DNA from: Nepenthes gracilis
Lineage: Eukaryota > Streptophyta > Magnoliopsida > Caryophyllales > Nepenthaceae
Assembly (NCBI GenBank): GCA_033239525.1
Contig: BSYO01000038.1
Location: 5,149,041 to 5,213,040 of the forward strand
Length of the DNA: 64,000 nt
Reading direction: 5' to 3'
Shown: in pieces, positions 46,901 to 58,631 of the stretch
Layout: the number at the start of each line of letters is the position of its first letter
Position numbering within the stretch: position 1 is the stretch's first letter
Notes under the pieces: generated by a model
Seen by the model: the letters and a program-made list of their open reading frames with translations, nothing else
The model's database searches: none
Told to the model about the DNA's origin: nothing
Position numbers and translations under genes: made by a program

Positions 46901-49900
46901 AAATATCATGAATATGCTACTTTAATGAGCCACACATTTGTATTAATTGTGAGTACAAATATTGGATGGTACTTTGTCATCTTTTCACTAAAGGAGGATG
47001 CATACTACAGCAGTATTAGAGCATAATAATTAAAAATGTGATTTACAGCTACATATAAAATAACATAAATCTAAAAAGTACTCACATAAAGACAGTTTTT
47101 TAATAACCTCTTTGACATTTCATCGTGGTTTCAACTGTATTTCCTCTATTATTTCTCCTTCAATGTAGCCTCAGCTCCCATGATTATTTCTCCTGTATGT
47201 TAGATCACCGTAATTTTAGAACGATTTTGAAAAACATATTATTTCATATGCAAAATCATAACATTTCTCGAAAGCCTAGACCCTAAACCTATCGCGGAGA
47301 CCTAGATTAAAACTTAAACCCTAACAATTGAGCCGTGACACTAAGAACTAGAAAATTAAGAATAATAGCACAGTATCATTTGAGATAAGGTCAGTATGAA
47401 TTTAAAAGTAGCGAGTATTAAAAATACATACCTCGATAATTTGACAAATATTCTATATGCAAATAAAAATTCATGTAGAGTGCACCCCTTCTATTAACGT
47501 TACCTGTAAATTAGAAATAAACAAGCCATAGTACCGAATATTGGATATAATACCTACTTTCGGAGAGAACTCGATAACTTTCGTCATTAATTTGACCGCC
47601 AAATCCAAGTAAGCAATATGCATGTATCCTTATATCTACATGTAATGTTTGAAAATAATGTCACTATTTCGTCAAATTTTATAAAAAATCCTAAGCGAGC
47701 GCTGAAAGTTGCAGTTATAAAGGACAATTTACCTTTCTTTCATTTCAGTATCATTTTCGAGATAGCCGCTCTATCATTTCTCTAAGGCGGAGAACAATGT
47801 GCCTACAAGCCCACCATTAAAGACATATCATTAAAAACAATATGAATAGATTTTCGTAAAATCAGATAATTTTTCAATAACCAAATACATTCTCACATGT
47901 CCTAAATTTTCTTATAGAGTTTCCACCCTTAAATAATGTCTTAACTTCTTCATTTTTCACTTTTACGACCTTATGAATGTCGTCCCCTAGAAGATACTTT
48001 ATGTTGTTAACAATGGAAAAGAAAATAAATATTAATATATTCAACAACAAAATACAGCACATACGTATATTTCCTAAATCAATTTGTGAGCCTTAGAGAA
48101 CGCTTCATCCACCAAATTCACATTCACATCTTGCAAACAGGGTTAGTACCCAATGTTTAGAACTAATAGCAATGCTAAATTTAAAATCACACATAGGAAT
48201 GTACAAGTATTGAAAGTCGAAAATAACAAGAATATGCTATCTTGATGAGCCACAGCTTTATATTAATTGTGAGTACAAATATTGGATGATACTTCATCAT
48301 CCTTTCACTAAAGGAGGATGCATACTATATCAGTATTACCCCCTAACAAATAAAAAAGTGATTTACAACCACACATAAAATAACATCAATCAAATAAGTA
48401 CTCACACAAAGGTAATTTTTTAATAGCTTCATTGGCATTTCATCATCTTTCCAGCTGCATTTCCTCCGTTATTTCTCCTCACATGTGCCTTCAAATCCCA
48501 TGATTATTTCTCCTACATGTCGGAACACTGTAATGTGAGAACGATTTCGTAAAATATATTATTTCACATGTAAAATTGTAACCATTGTAGAAAGCCTAAA
48601 CTCTAAACCTGTCCGCGGAGACCTAGACTAAAACTTAAACACTAACACCTTACCTGTAACCTTAAGAACTAGAAAACTAAGAGTAACAGTGTAACACCGT
48701 TTGAGATATAGTTAGTATGAATTTAAAAGTTGCTAGTATAAAAAATACGCACCTCGATAATTTGACAAATATTCTATGTGCAAATAAAAATTTATGTAGA
48801 GTGCACCACTTTTGTTAACTTTACCTGCAAATTAGAAACTAATATGCTATAAAGCAAATATTTGATATGCATACCTACTTTCGGAGAAAACTCGACACAT
48901 TTCTTCAGGAATTTTATCGCCACATCCAAGTAAGCAATATGCATGTATCATTATATCTGCATATAATATTTGAAAATTATGTCACTATTTCGTAAATTTT
49001 ATACTAAAGTCCTAGGTAAGCTCTAAAGGTTGCAGTTATAAAGGACAACTTACATTTATTTTATTTCAGAATTATTTTCGAGATAGCCGTTCTATCCACT
49101 CTCTAAGGCGGAGAACAATGTACCTGCAAACCCATAAAGACATATTATTTAAAATCATATAAATAGATTTTCGTAAGGCCGAAAAATTTTTTAAAAACAA
49201 AATACATTCACACATATCCTAGATTTTCTTACAGAATTTTCACCTTTAAATAATGTCTCGACTCCTTCCTTTTCCTCTTCTACAACCTTATAAATGTCGT
49301 CCCCTGGAAGATACTTTATGTTGTTAACAGTGGATGAGAAAATAAATATTAATATATTCAATAACAAAATACAGCACATATATATATTTTCTAAATCAAT
49401 TTGCGAGCCTTCTAGAACCATTCATCCACCAAATCCACATTCAAATCCTACAAACGGAGTTAGTACCCAGAGTGTAGAACTAATGATAATGTTAAATTTA
49501 AAATTACATATCAGAATATATAAGTATTGAAAGTTACAAATATCAAGAGTATGCTACCCTGATGAGCCATACATTTGTATTAATTGTAAGTGCAAACATT
49601 GGATGGTACTTCGCCATCTTTTTACTAGGGAAGGATGCATATATCAGTATTAGAGCCTAACATATAAAAAAGTGATTTACAACCACATGTAAAATAACAT
49701 AAATTTAATAAATACTCACATGAAGGCAATTTTTTAATAGGCTCCTCGACATTACATCATCATTTCAGCTGTATTTCCTCTATTATTTCTCCTTCAATGT
49801 TGCTTCAGATCTCATAATTATTTCTCCTGCATGTTAGATCACCATAATTTTAGAACGATTCCGAAAAACATATTATTTCATATGCAAAATCGTAACCTTT

Positions 49901-50390
49901 TTCGAAAGCCTAGACTCTAAACCTATCCGCGGAGACCTAGATTGAAACTTAAACTCTAACAATTGAACCGTGACACTAAGAACTAGAAAAATAAGAGTAA
50001 TAGCATAGCACCATATGAGTTACGGTCTATATGAATTTAAAAGTTGCGAGTATTAAAAATATGTACCTCAATAGTTTGATAAATATTCTATGTGCAAAAA
50101 AAAATTCACGTAGAGTGCACCCCTTCTGTTAACGTCACCTGAAAATTAGAAATAAACATGATATAATAACAAATATTTGATATACATACCTCCTTTCGGA
50201 GAGAATTCAACACCTTTCTTTAGAAACTTCACCGCCAAATCCAAGCAAGCAATATGCGCGTATCCTTATATCTGCATGTAACGTTTGAAAATAATGTCAC
50301 CATTTCGTCAAATTTTATACTAAAGTACTATGAAGTTCTGAAGGTTGCAATTATAAATGATAATTAACCTTTCTTTCAACTCAATATTAA
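43901..50390 (-). repeat. Tandem array of 0.86-1.32-kb units (copy B)
   Basis: Unit markers at about 43,775, 44,639, 45,952, 47,272, 48,591 and 49,903 give spacings of 864, 1,313, 1,320, 1,319 and 1,312 bp. The minus strand of each long unit has the same exon-like pieces; an example is 50,190-50,272, reading GYAHIACLDLAVKFLKKGVE with an AG before and GTATGT after. Others are the DIQKVVEEEKEGVETLF piece (for example about 46,610-46,680) and the (M)YKSIFVLTINMRVWLIK piece (about 44,290-44,345). Some pieces have stops in all units, so exon limits are uncertain. No protein family recognised; a long non-coding transcript is also possible. Confidence 0.7.
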
Positions 50391-51464
50391 CACTAAAGAA
50401 GGTTATTCAGGAAAAAATATTAACTTGAAACACAAATGCTGAAATGGATGAAATTCAAGTCATACTTTTCTGAAAATGAAATGAAATTTTAAAAATTCTT
50501 ACAACTCGCAAAGTACTAAAAATTTTAGACCTAAAATGACCATAATATGTGTCTCGACAAAAGCACACGAAAGGCAATTCATGTTTATTGCCTGAAGGAG
50601 AGGACAAAAGTCGTATGAGTGAAATGGAGTCGCGAGCAACGTTTCTGATAGCAAATTCATGCTAATTCATAGAATAAAAAAATCAAAGATATTTACAATA
50701 TTTATTTATTTAATAATATTATTAATTTGAATTTGTTCAATTCTATTACCTGTCCTAGAAATCAAACCGGCGAAATTTTTTTTACGCAACAAAATATTGA
50801 ATCGAAATTTCAATAAATGAACAAAAATTTAAAAAAATGAAATTAAAATTAAAAGTGCTAACCTAGCAGAGGTAGCCATAATTTAAGGCCGAAACCCGGC
50901 CCCAGGAAAGGAGTAGGAAGTTATTTAAACGGAAAAAAATCGTTCAGTGGAAATGACCATGAAGACACCAGCGGCAGGATGGCATCAAAAGCAACGGACA
51001 GTTTTTGAGAGCCAAACTTCTGAACCCATTTTCCAAGTTATTAAATGTGGCTTCAAGGATGGAGATTGCTTTGAGTCATCCAATGAACATCATCCATTGC
51101 TTTCCCCCACCCACACAGTTTTTGAGATTTGATGGTTTAGACCTCCTTTTTAATTACTATCTAACAGTCGATGTCGTATTCACTTCTCTTTACTCAGGCA
51201 CGAATCCTAATCCCTCCACGTTCAAATTTACCTTAGTTTTCACTTTTTCTAAGACAAGAATCGGAAAGAAGGATGAGCAATTCGAACAATGGCAAGCAGC
51301 TATCAAAGGATGATTTAGTTACTTTTCATGCCAATATTGTCAATTTCTTATAAGAACGAAATTTAAAGAATTTTGTTTGAAGACCAAATATCTGAAACCA
51401 GGCCAACAAAATTGAAACAAACAAAACGTAAAATTTATAGAAACAAAAAATACCAATGACTAAC
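50391..51464. other. Spacer or intron region 5' of array B
   Basis: Unique in the window. A small exon-like piece on the minus strand (50,863-50,879) starts ATGGCTACC and ends at a GTTAGC donor, so it is a second candidate for a gene start. The ORFs on the plus strand at 50,947-51,313 have no domain. Confidence 0.35.
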
Positions 51465-51549
51465 CTGATAGGTGCTGCTGCTGCATAAAATCAGCAAACA
51501 GCGTTCGGTCAACCGTTGTCCCAACGTCCATTAGTTTGATCAGCGCCAT
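51465..51549 (-). CDS. Candidate first exon of the array-bearing gene
   Basis: ATG at 51,549; 85 bp open to a GTTAGT donor at 51,464. It encodes MALIKLMDVGTTVDRTLFAD followed by FMQQQHLS. The same exon with a frameshift lies at 3,554-3,639. Its position and strand fit a gene that runs leftward through array B to the exon block at 42.3 kb, and then into the region that the retrotransposon interrupts. The link is by position only; no frame can be followed through the array. Confidence 0.4.
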
Positions 51550-52150
51550 TCTTCACAACTTTATCTCCAACAGAAAAAAAAAAAGAAAAAGAAAATTAGA
51601 CACGGCCAGAATAAAGCAGAAAGAGGGAAGTGAAGTGATGAGAGGCCCGTTTCAGGAGAAAAACAGAAGCTGGCTTTGCAACATTACACCGACGCGGAGA
51701 AAAGAAAATTGAATGCAGATTGAGAGGAAAACTGAAAAGAGATTTTGAAGCGTTCAGTTTGAAATAAGGATTTGAAGCACTGTAACCGTAGACAAAGAGG
51801 GAGAGAGAGGAAAGTGGGAGACTGGTAATTGAAAGGGAATCATGGAACGAAATAAGCCGAGAAAGAAAATCGCTTCCAGATTGAGAGGAAAACTTCTGAA
51901 GCTTTCAGTTTGAAGTAGGTGAGTGGATTCTGGAATGAAGTTACAAATCAATGAAGTTAACGGTACACTGACAGAGGGAGGGAGAGGAGACCGGGAATTG
52001 AAATATATGGTCAAAGATTACGAAATTAAAAAACTGATTTGATATTAATGGCAAAGATTCTTATCTGGACTGGAAATTGAAAGACTATCGGATTACAAAA
52101 TCAATTTGCTGATATAATATTAATGGCTAGATATATTAATTTCACTTTTT
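51550..52150. promoter_or_regulatory. Upstream flank of the candidate first exon
   Basis: Similar to 3,640-4,020 over several hundred bases, including an A/G-rich tract and the gattacgaaat motif. Presumed promoter and leader on the minus strand. A short internal duplication (aaactg...tttgaag strings) appears near 51,725 and 51,890. Confidence 0.35.
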
Positions 52151-52818
52151 TATTATTTTAAACAATTAATAAATCCGTATCCGTTACGTACACATACCTC
52201 CGTATATATAGGTACAACATACGCCCACTACCAGACACATGTATTTTCATTTTTATTATTTTATTATTATTATTTTTTCGTATAACTATGTCATCCCGTA
52301 TATACACGCGTTAATATACACACACTAATCTATACACAAGCACACACATACATACAAAATTTCCACACCCCAATTCTTCGTGAGCCCTTCAGAAAACCCA
52401 TTTCACCGCACAGAGCCAACGGCTCTGTTTTTCTCTTTTTCCCCAATTTTTACATCATCCAAAATTTCGGCCAATTTTCCTTAAAATCAAGACATGCAAG
52501 CGGGGGAATAACGTCAATAAGAACAAAGGAAGAATTTACGCGCCTTAATTTCTTTATTCTCTTCCGGCGACGGCGACGGCGACGGCGACATTTTTACTTC
52601 GATTCGGCTTGTGCGCGCCTCCCCTTCCTTAACACCACCGTATTCTTTAGATAACGAAGTGTCGTTCTAGGTTTCGTTGGGCTTCCAGTCGGAGCGTCGA
52701 TCTCCTCGCTGCTGCAACCCTCACCGATCCCCTCTCTCTCTCTCTCTCTCTCTTCTGCTTTCCTTCTTCTTCTGCCTTGCCTTCTTTCTTCTTTTCTTTA
52801 TTTGTTTCTCGTTTCCTT

Positions 52819-52857
<39 letters not shown>

Positions 52858-52877
52858 TCTACTTAATATTATATATG

Positions 52878-52910
<33 letters not shown>

Positions 52911-53030
52911 TTCTAGTTAATGTTATATATTATATTCGAAAACAGTGTTTACTATGCTGCAACAGGAATGAAAATATTTTTTTAAAAAATGCCGATTTAT
53001 ACTGAGAGAGAGAGAGAGGGAAAAGTGAGC
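52151..53030. other. Insert-like block with simple repeats
   Basis: Not matched near 4.0 kb, so perhaps an insertion relative to that copy. It has a (GGCGAC)n run at 52,565-52,588, a (CT)n run at about 52,733-52,752, and two (ATT)n runs at 52,820-52,855 and 52,879-52,908. The order pyrimidine tract then ATT repeat recalls the solo LTR in copy A in reverse, but flanks do not match. The ORF at 52,677-52,916 is simple-sequence noise. Confidence 0.5.
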
Positions 53031-55449
53031 ATCCTGGTTCTATCAACAATTATAAAATCAAATTATTAATATAGTTTTAATAACTAAATACGTTGTTTTA
53101 ATAATTCAAAGTTGTTTAATAAAAAAACAAAGATTACCAAAAAAACTGTTTAGTTTAAATTAGACTAAATTATTAAAATATAAAATAAACAGTTAATTTT
53201 ATTTTTTATTAATAATATTAAATATGTGGATAATATGTTAATAGTTACTATAAAAAAATAATTAATTAGTAATCATTAATTCTTTTATAAAAAAATGTGC
53301 TCCAGAACATAATGCTAACATTTTGTTCTTAAACTCAATACTACAAAATGAAAATTATATAGAGTTCAATTTATTTCAAAATTGAAACTTCGTACAGGAG
53401 GTGTTTTTTATTTCAAAATTTATTCAAAAAGAAAAATTGTATTTAAAAATTACAAAAATTATTTTAAATTTATCTTTCAAAAAAAAAAAAAACTCAACTA
53501 CTACCTTTTTTAAAATAAAACTTAAATAGAATTTTAACGAATTTTCTGTAAGATATTTTTTTAATTGGTCGAATTTATTATTTTTAAAAATTTATGTCAT
53601 TAATAATATTAAAATACTTAAAGTAAGACAATAATTTTTTTCTAAGTATCCAAATATTAATTTATTTTATATTGAAAAAGATACATTCATATTATATTTC
53701 AATAACTATCAATCCATCAATGGATTTAAATTGCTGAATGAATTAGAAAATTGTCTAATTCGGGTGTCCGATTGAAAGCGGGTCTAGCCTTCATTACTTT
53801 GAACCCAAATTAGTTTTGGGATAGTTATATGATATATTGATGAATTTGATGGTACCTTAATTGAATTGTATTGCCATTATGGAATATTATGAATGATTTT
53901 ATGTTTTCAGATTTCCGCGTGAGGGGTCCGAGCCACGCTTAAAGTTTAGGGTTCGAGTCGTCATAATACACAACTTGAGCGTTGGAGTGTTTTCGGTGGA
54001 AGAACCTCCCGTTGATTTCTGACCTCTTGTTTGTAATTTGTTTTGTGTAAGCCTCAAATTAAGGAGCGCAAAGACAGGACCCGTTCATGATCCGACTCAA
54101 ACACGAAATCTATTAGCTCCCTAAACCACTAGAGAATCCGAAACCAGGGACACAATAAGGAATATTATAAAAGATAAAAGAACTCATTACAAAATTTTGT
54201 TATAACATATGTGGTATGGATTTTACGATTGTCATTAAAATTTAATAAAACTTTTTTGAAATATAAATAATTTTAAATTATATTTTATCATGACATCCTA
54301 TATTTTACTATATTTATTTTTTTCCCCAATCATAATAAACTTATGTTTGCTAATAAATTCTTTAAAATTAAATACATACTCATTTCTAATTATATATTAG
54401 AAAATAATTATAAAATTAAAAATTTGCAATTATCACAATTTGATTAACAAAACCGTAATTATATCAACCGCCCAACAATTCTAATATTTTCAATTAATTG
54501 ATACTTATTACGTGTATTTTATTTTAAAACAATATTATTAATATACTAAAATTGTGAGTTTAATTAATTCGAACTAAATTCATATCAATAATAGGCTAGA
54601 TAAAGAATTTAATTTTATGTTCGTCAAACTAATGAGTTGAGTATAAATCGGGTGATGTATTAGCTATTTTTAAACTTTACCTATATGTTAAATTATCAGT
54701 AAGTCAAAAATTAGAAATGATATATTAATTTTAGTAAAAATAATTTTTTAAAATATTATGTAGGATATATTGTACTGACTAATTTTTCTGACAAAATGAA
54801 TTTCTTAATCAAATGACATTTGTGTCATTTTTAAATATATTGTGCTCTTGTGGCACAAAATATACTTTCTCAATATGAATAGACTACGGTAAATTTTATA
54901 CTATTAGCATTAATTTTAAATATTACTGATTCTGTTTTCTCATTTAAATATGAATTAAATGCCTCTTTTCAAAAATTATTTATTGCTATTTAAACTTATA
55001 TTTGATTTGACATTCAAATACTATTTAAAACTTATATTACTTGTTTTGTTCGGAATGTAAAGTAAGTATTATCTATTTAAAACTTTCAAAATAGCATTCA
55101 AATATATGTATATGTTTGAGACAATATTTGACTATTATTCAAATGTCATTAAATAGATTTTATTTTCTGATGTTTTTAAACCTATAATTTTATGAGATTA
55201 TTGAAATTAAAATTAGGATTAAGTTAACTATAAATAGTATTTTTGTATCACTTGAACCATAAATTGACTTTTTTTTGTTAGATTTACTTTTATTAGTACA
55301 AATATCTCATGAAGAGATTTTTTGCAAGGAGTGTTTGGATATTAATTATCCTTCTCGTCACCAATATTCAATTTTTTCTATCTATATGTAATATCATTAA
55401 TATTGGTGATCATGCATGTGATGAATTATTAATTTGTTATTGTGCCATC
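53031..55449. other. AT-rich spacer with an LTR relic
   Basis: Almost no coding potential. The only recognisable element is the LTR fragment at 53,970-54,165. Confidence 0.5.
53970..54165 (+). mobile_element. Fragment of the 3' half of a Tat-type LTR
   Basis: acttgagcgttggagtgt followed by ttcggtggaagaacctcc, a gacctcttgttt motif and gacaggacccgttc. It aligns with 10,445-10,620 of the deleted element, including spacing. No internal region or second LTR nearby. Confidence 0.65.
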
Positions 55450-56200
55450 TAAATTTATTTATTTATTTATGTGTACAAATTACTTATGTGTTTTGTGCTA
55501 TTGAGTGATTAGTGAGTATTAACCAGAGGATATCAATTTTCTTAAATTGTACTATGATTATATTAATATTTTTTTATAAATTAGCAATAAATGACATGTT
55601 TAAAATAATAGAATATTACATGGAAATATAAATATTATCATTAAGGTTTAATATTGATAAAATAATTATACATTCAGCTTTTCATATTAACCAATATAAT
55701 TATATTTTTAAATATTACAATTACAATCTATATCTATTCAATAATTTATATAAATCTAAATAAATAATTCAAAATGACTGCAAAGTATAAATAAAATTGA
55801 TTATGAGATTAATTCAAAATTTCATTATCTATTAAAAAGATTGTTCCGATTTTTTCTTTTATTTAGATTTGTAACTTACAAAAATTAATTCTACAATTAA
55901 ATATTCATAAAATATTAGTGTATAAATAAAATCAAAAAATTATAAAAAATTTGATAATTCTAAAAATATATTTTTTAATGTTTCAAGTTTTTTAAAAAAT
56001 GAAAAAAGGTTCCATTTTAAAATAATAAATAACAAAAATTTAAATATTATTTTAATATATTATTGTAATTATAGACTTTTATATAACATTACCATATTTA
56101 TTACTAAAATAAAAAATAAGAATGTTGTAGAGAGTAATACCTAAACAAATTAAAAAATGACATCCTAATTTTATCCATGAAAATGCCTAAATTTACAATT

Positions 56201-56569
56201 TATACAGTACTGGACGTTCCTGCATGGATCCTAAATGTCAATAGATCTTTCACGCAGACAGGCAGCAAGGCCGGAGTAGTACTAAGGATCTCAGACAGGT
56301 CGGACATCAAATACTTTGTCACGCTAACCTTCCTGAGCACCAACAACGTGGTGGAATACAAAGCCCGTCTCGTGGGGCTCCGGCTGGCTATGAAATGCTC
56401 CGTGAAAGAACTAGTGGTGCGCAACGACTTAGAGCTGGTGGTCAACAGCATCGAAGGAGCCTTCGAAGCATCGAACCAGCAGCTCTCTAAATACCCGACA
56501 AAGGCAAAATCCCAGATCTAGGTATTTGAGAGCTCTGAAATTAAACACGTCCCGAGGGTTGAGAACTAG
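56201..56569 (+). pseudogene. Captured RNase H fragment (copy C)
   Basis: Same fragment and same borders as in copy B at 28,408-28,777, with a few substitutions (for example a stretch reading TNNVVEYKARLVGLRLAMKC). Absent from copy A. Catalytic positions are changed in the same way. Confidence 0.85.
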
Positions 56570-56959
56570 AAAGCCATCAATATCTACTTTCTAAGCACAC
56601 AGCGCCCTTGTAGAGTTCTAATTTCATTTACATGCATAGACAAAATTAGGCCACCAAGTATAAACAGCAACCCCAACCAACTTTACCAATATCCAACATT
56701 TTGAAAGAATGTCATTCCTATATATCCCATCCTCCACTTAAAAAAAAAAATTAGAATGTCATCACTCCATGCCGTCGTAGCAAAGCGAAGTCCTTTTCCA
56801 TCTTTGACTTTTATATGTATGCATATTAGGTGTCTTGAATAATTGAAATCTTACACGTAATACCTGTTGTACTTGCTTAAATCTCTTACAACACGTTGTA
56901 CCTGGCATGCTACTATGCTGAAATGATAGTTCTATATTTTGACCCTCTTTGTTTATGTG

Positions 56960-57825
56960 TTCTCACTGTACTACCTACTAACTGAAATGCCAGCCGAAAA
57001 ATCCATCATTGTTGTGACTGATTTTAGGGGACAACCTCCAAACCCCTGCCTTCACAAAAANNNNNNNNNNNNNNNNNNNNNNNNNNNNNNNNNNNNNNNN
57101 NNNNNNNNNNNNNNNNNNNNNNNNNNNNNNNNNNNNNNNNNNNNNNNNNNNNNNNNNNNNGATCCCCAACTCCCATGATTCCCGGCGATTCATTCCAAAG
57201 TCTTGTACACACCATCCTCCATGCTATGAGAGCTCTTAAAGCCCAATTTTGCTACCTTGTTTGCAAGTAGGAACTCTCCGATGTCTTGTTCCTAATAAAT
57301 TGTATAATTTCTAATAAATTCTCACTGTACCACCTGCTAATTGAAATGCCAGCCGAAAGACCTATCATCGTTGTGACTGATTTTAGGGGACAACCTCCAA
57401 ACCCCTGCCTTCACAAAATGATCCCTAGCCCCATGATTCCTGGGAATTCATTCCAAAGTCTTGTACACACCATCCTCCACGCTATGAGAGCTCTCAAAGC
57501 CCAATTTTGCTACCTTGTTCGCAAGTAGGAGATCTCCGAAGTCTTGTTCCTAATAAATTGCATGAGTTTTCATAAATTCTCACCAGACCACCTGTTAACT
57601 GAAATGCCAGGCGAAAAACCCATTATTGTTGTGACTGATTTTAAGGGACAACCTCCAAACCCCTTCCTTCACAAAAAGATCGCCAACCCCCATGGTTCTT
57701 GGTGATTAAGTCTTGAACACACCATCCTCAACGCTATGGGAGCTCTCATAGCCCAATTTTGCTACCGTGTTCGCAAGTAGGAGCTCCCCGAAGTCTTTCT
57801 CCTAATAAATTGTATGATTCCTATC
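56960..57825 (+). repeat. Threefold tandem repeat of about 259 bp (copy C), containing a gap
   Basis: Units start at 56,960, 57,319 and 57,578. The first spacing is 359 bp, exactly 259 plus the 100 N. Confidence 0.8.
57061..57160. other. Assembly gap of 100 N
   Basis: Lies between cttcacaaaaa and gatccccaactccc. In copy B these two strings are directly joined. Any frame across the gap is meaningless. Confidence 0.99.
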
Positions 57826-58367
57826 TCTATCCAGCAGAGTACAACTCTTAACCTCCCCTAGATCCCTGTTCTATCTCTCTATACATGAGAGATTTTATCT
57901 GATTTTTGATTGTTTTACGTGTCCACAATTGCCACAAATTCTGAAACTTTTGCTATATAAATTTATGCCCCAACTAAGCTGCCATGGCCCATCCCATCTT
58001 CGACAAAGATGCTTGGACTTTTGACATCAACCAATGCACAAATAAGAAGTGTTGTTCCCTATACACTTCTTGTATATAGTAATTAAATGAATCTTTGAAA
58101 CCATAATAATAGGCTGCCTAATAAATAGGACAATTTATCTGTCAGAGAATGTAACAATACCTAGTGAGTCACCAAAACTGATATTATTAAGTCTATCCTA
58201 GTCAAGGAAATCTTTGTATTTTCTTGCAACTTGGGAAAGAAATTTGGACTGTCCAATGCCTTTCCCTTGGAATTTTTGAACTTGCTGTTGACTTCGTTGT
58301 TGAACTTCACTGAGAGTTAGGTTTGGGGGATTCGGAGCTGTTGGTTAGGTAAGACTTTTGGAAATCT

Positions 58368-58631
58368 TTTTTTTTTTTGATAAGTAAGTGATTTGGATTA
58401 ATGGGAGAAAAATTTACAAGTAAGAATTTATCACCAAGTGTTATACCGACTTGGGGATAAACCAAAATAGCTAGGGCATGCCCCGAATACTTTGATACAA
58501 CCGATGAAACCAACTAAAGGACAAAAATATTGGTATTCATACTACACAAGCAAACCACACAAAGACGGTTCCTAAACAAAAGAATAATATGCCAATCCAA
58601 GGCAAAACCCTTTATGCCAGCAACAAGATGT
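58368..58631 (-). mobile_element. LINE 3' tail insertion with target duplication
   Basis: Read on the minus strand it ends with cttacttatc and a run of 11 A. It is flanked by acttttggaaatct on the left and actttggaaatct on the right. Copies A and B have a single uninterrupted site here. About 264 bp, heavily 5' truncated, of a family related to the LINE ending at 15,056. Confidence 0.85.

Larger units (their letters stand above)
27655..50390. repeat. Segmental duplication copy B
   Basis: Left flank (attaaccagaggg region) matches C from about 55,450. Without the 9.75-kb retrotransposon and its target duplication it is about 13 kb. It has a local 740-bp duplication at its exon block and the longest visible tandem array (six 0.86-1.32-kb steps). 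It alone is followed by a candidate first exon on the minus strand. Confidence 0.85.

Noticed and set aside
52677..53005. Ile- and Tyr-rich ORFs
   Set aside because: Translations of (CT)n and (ATT)n runs.
56939..57215. ORFs across the N gap
   Set aside because: They run through 100 unknown bases.
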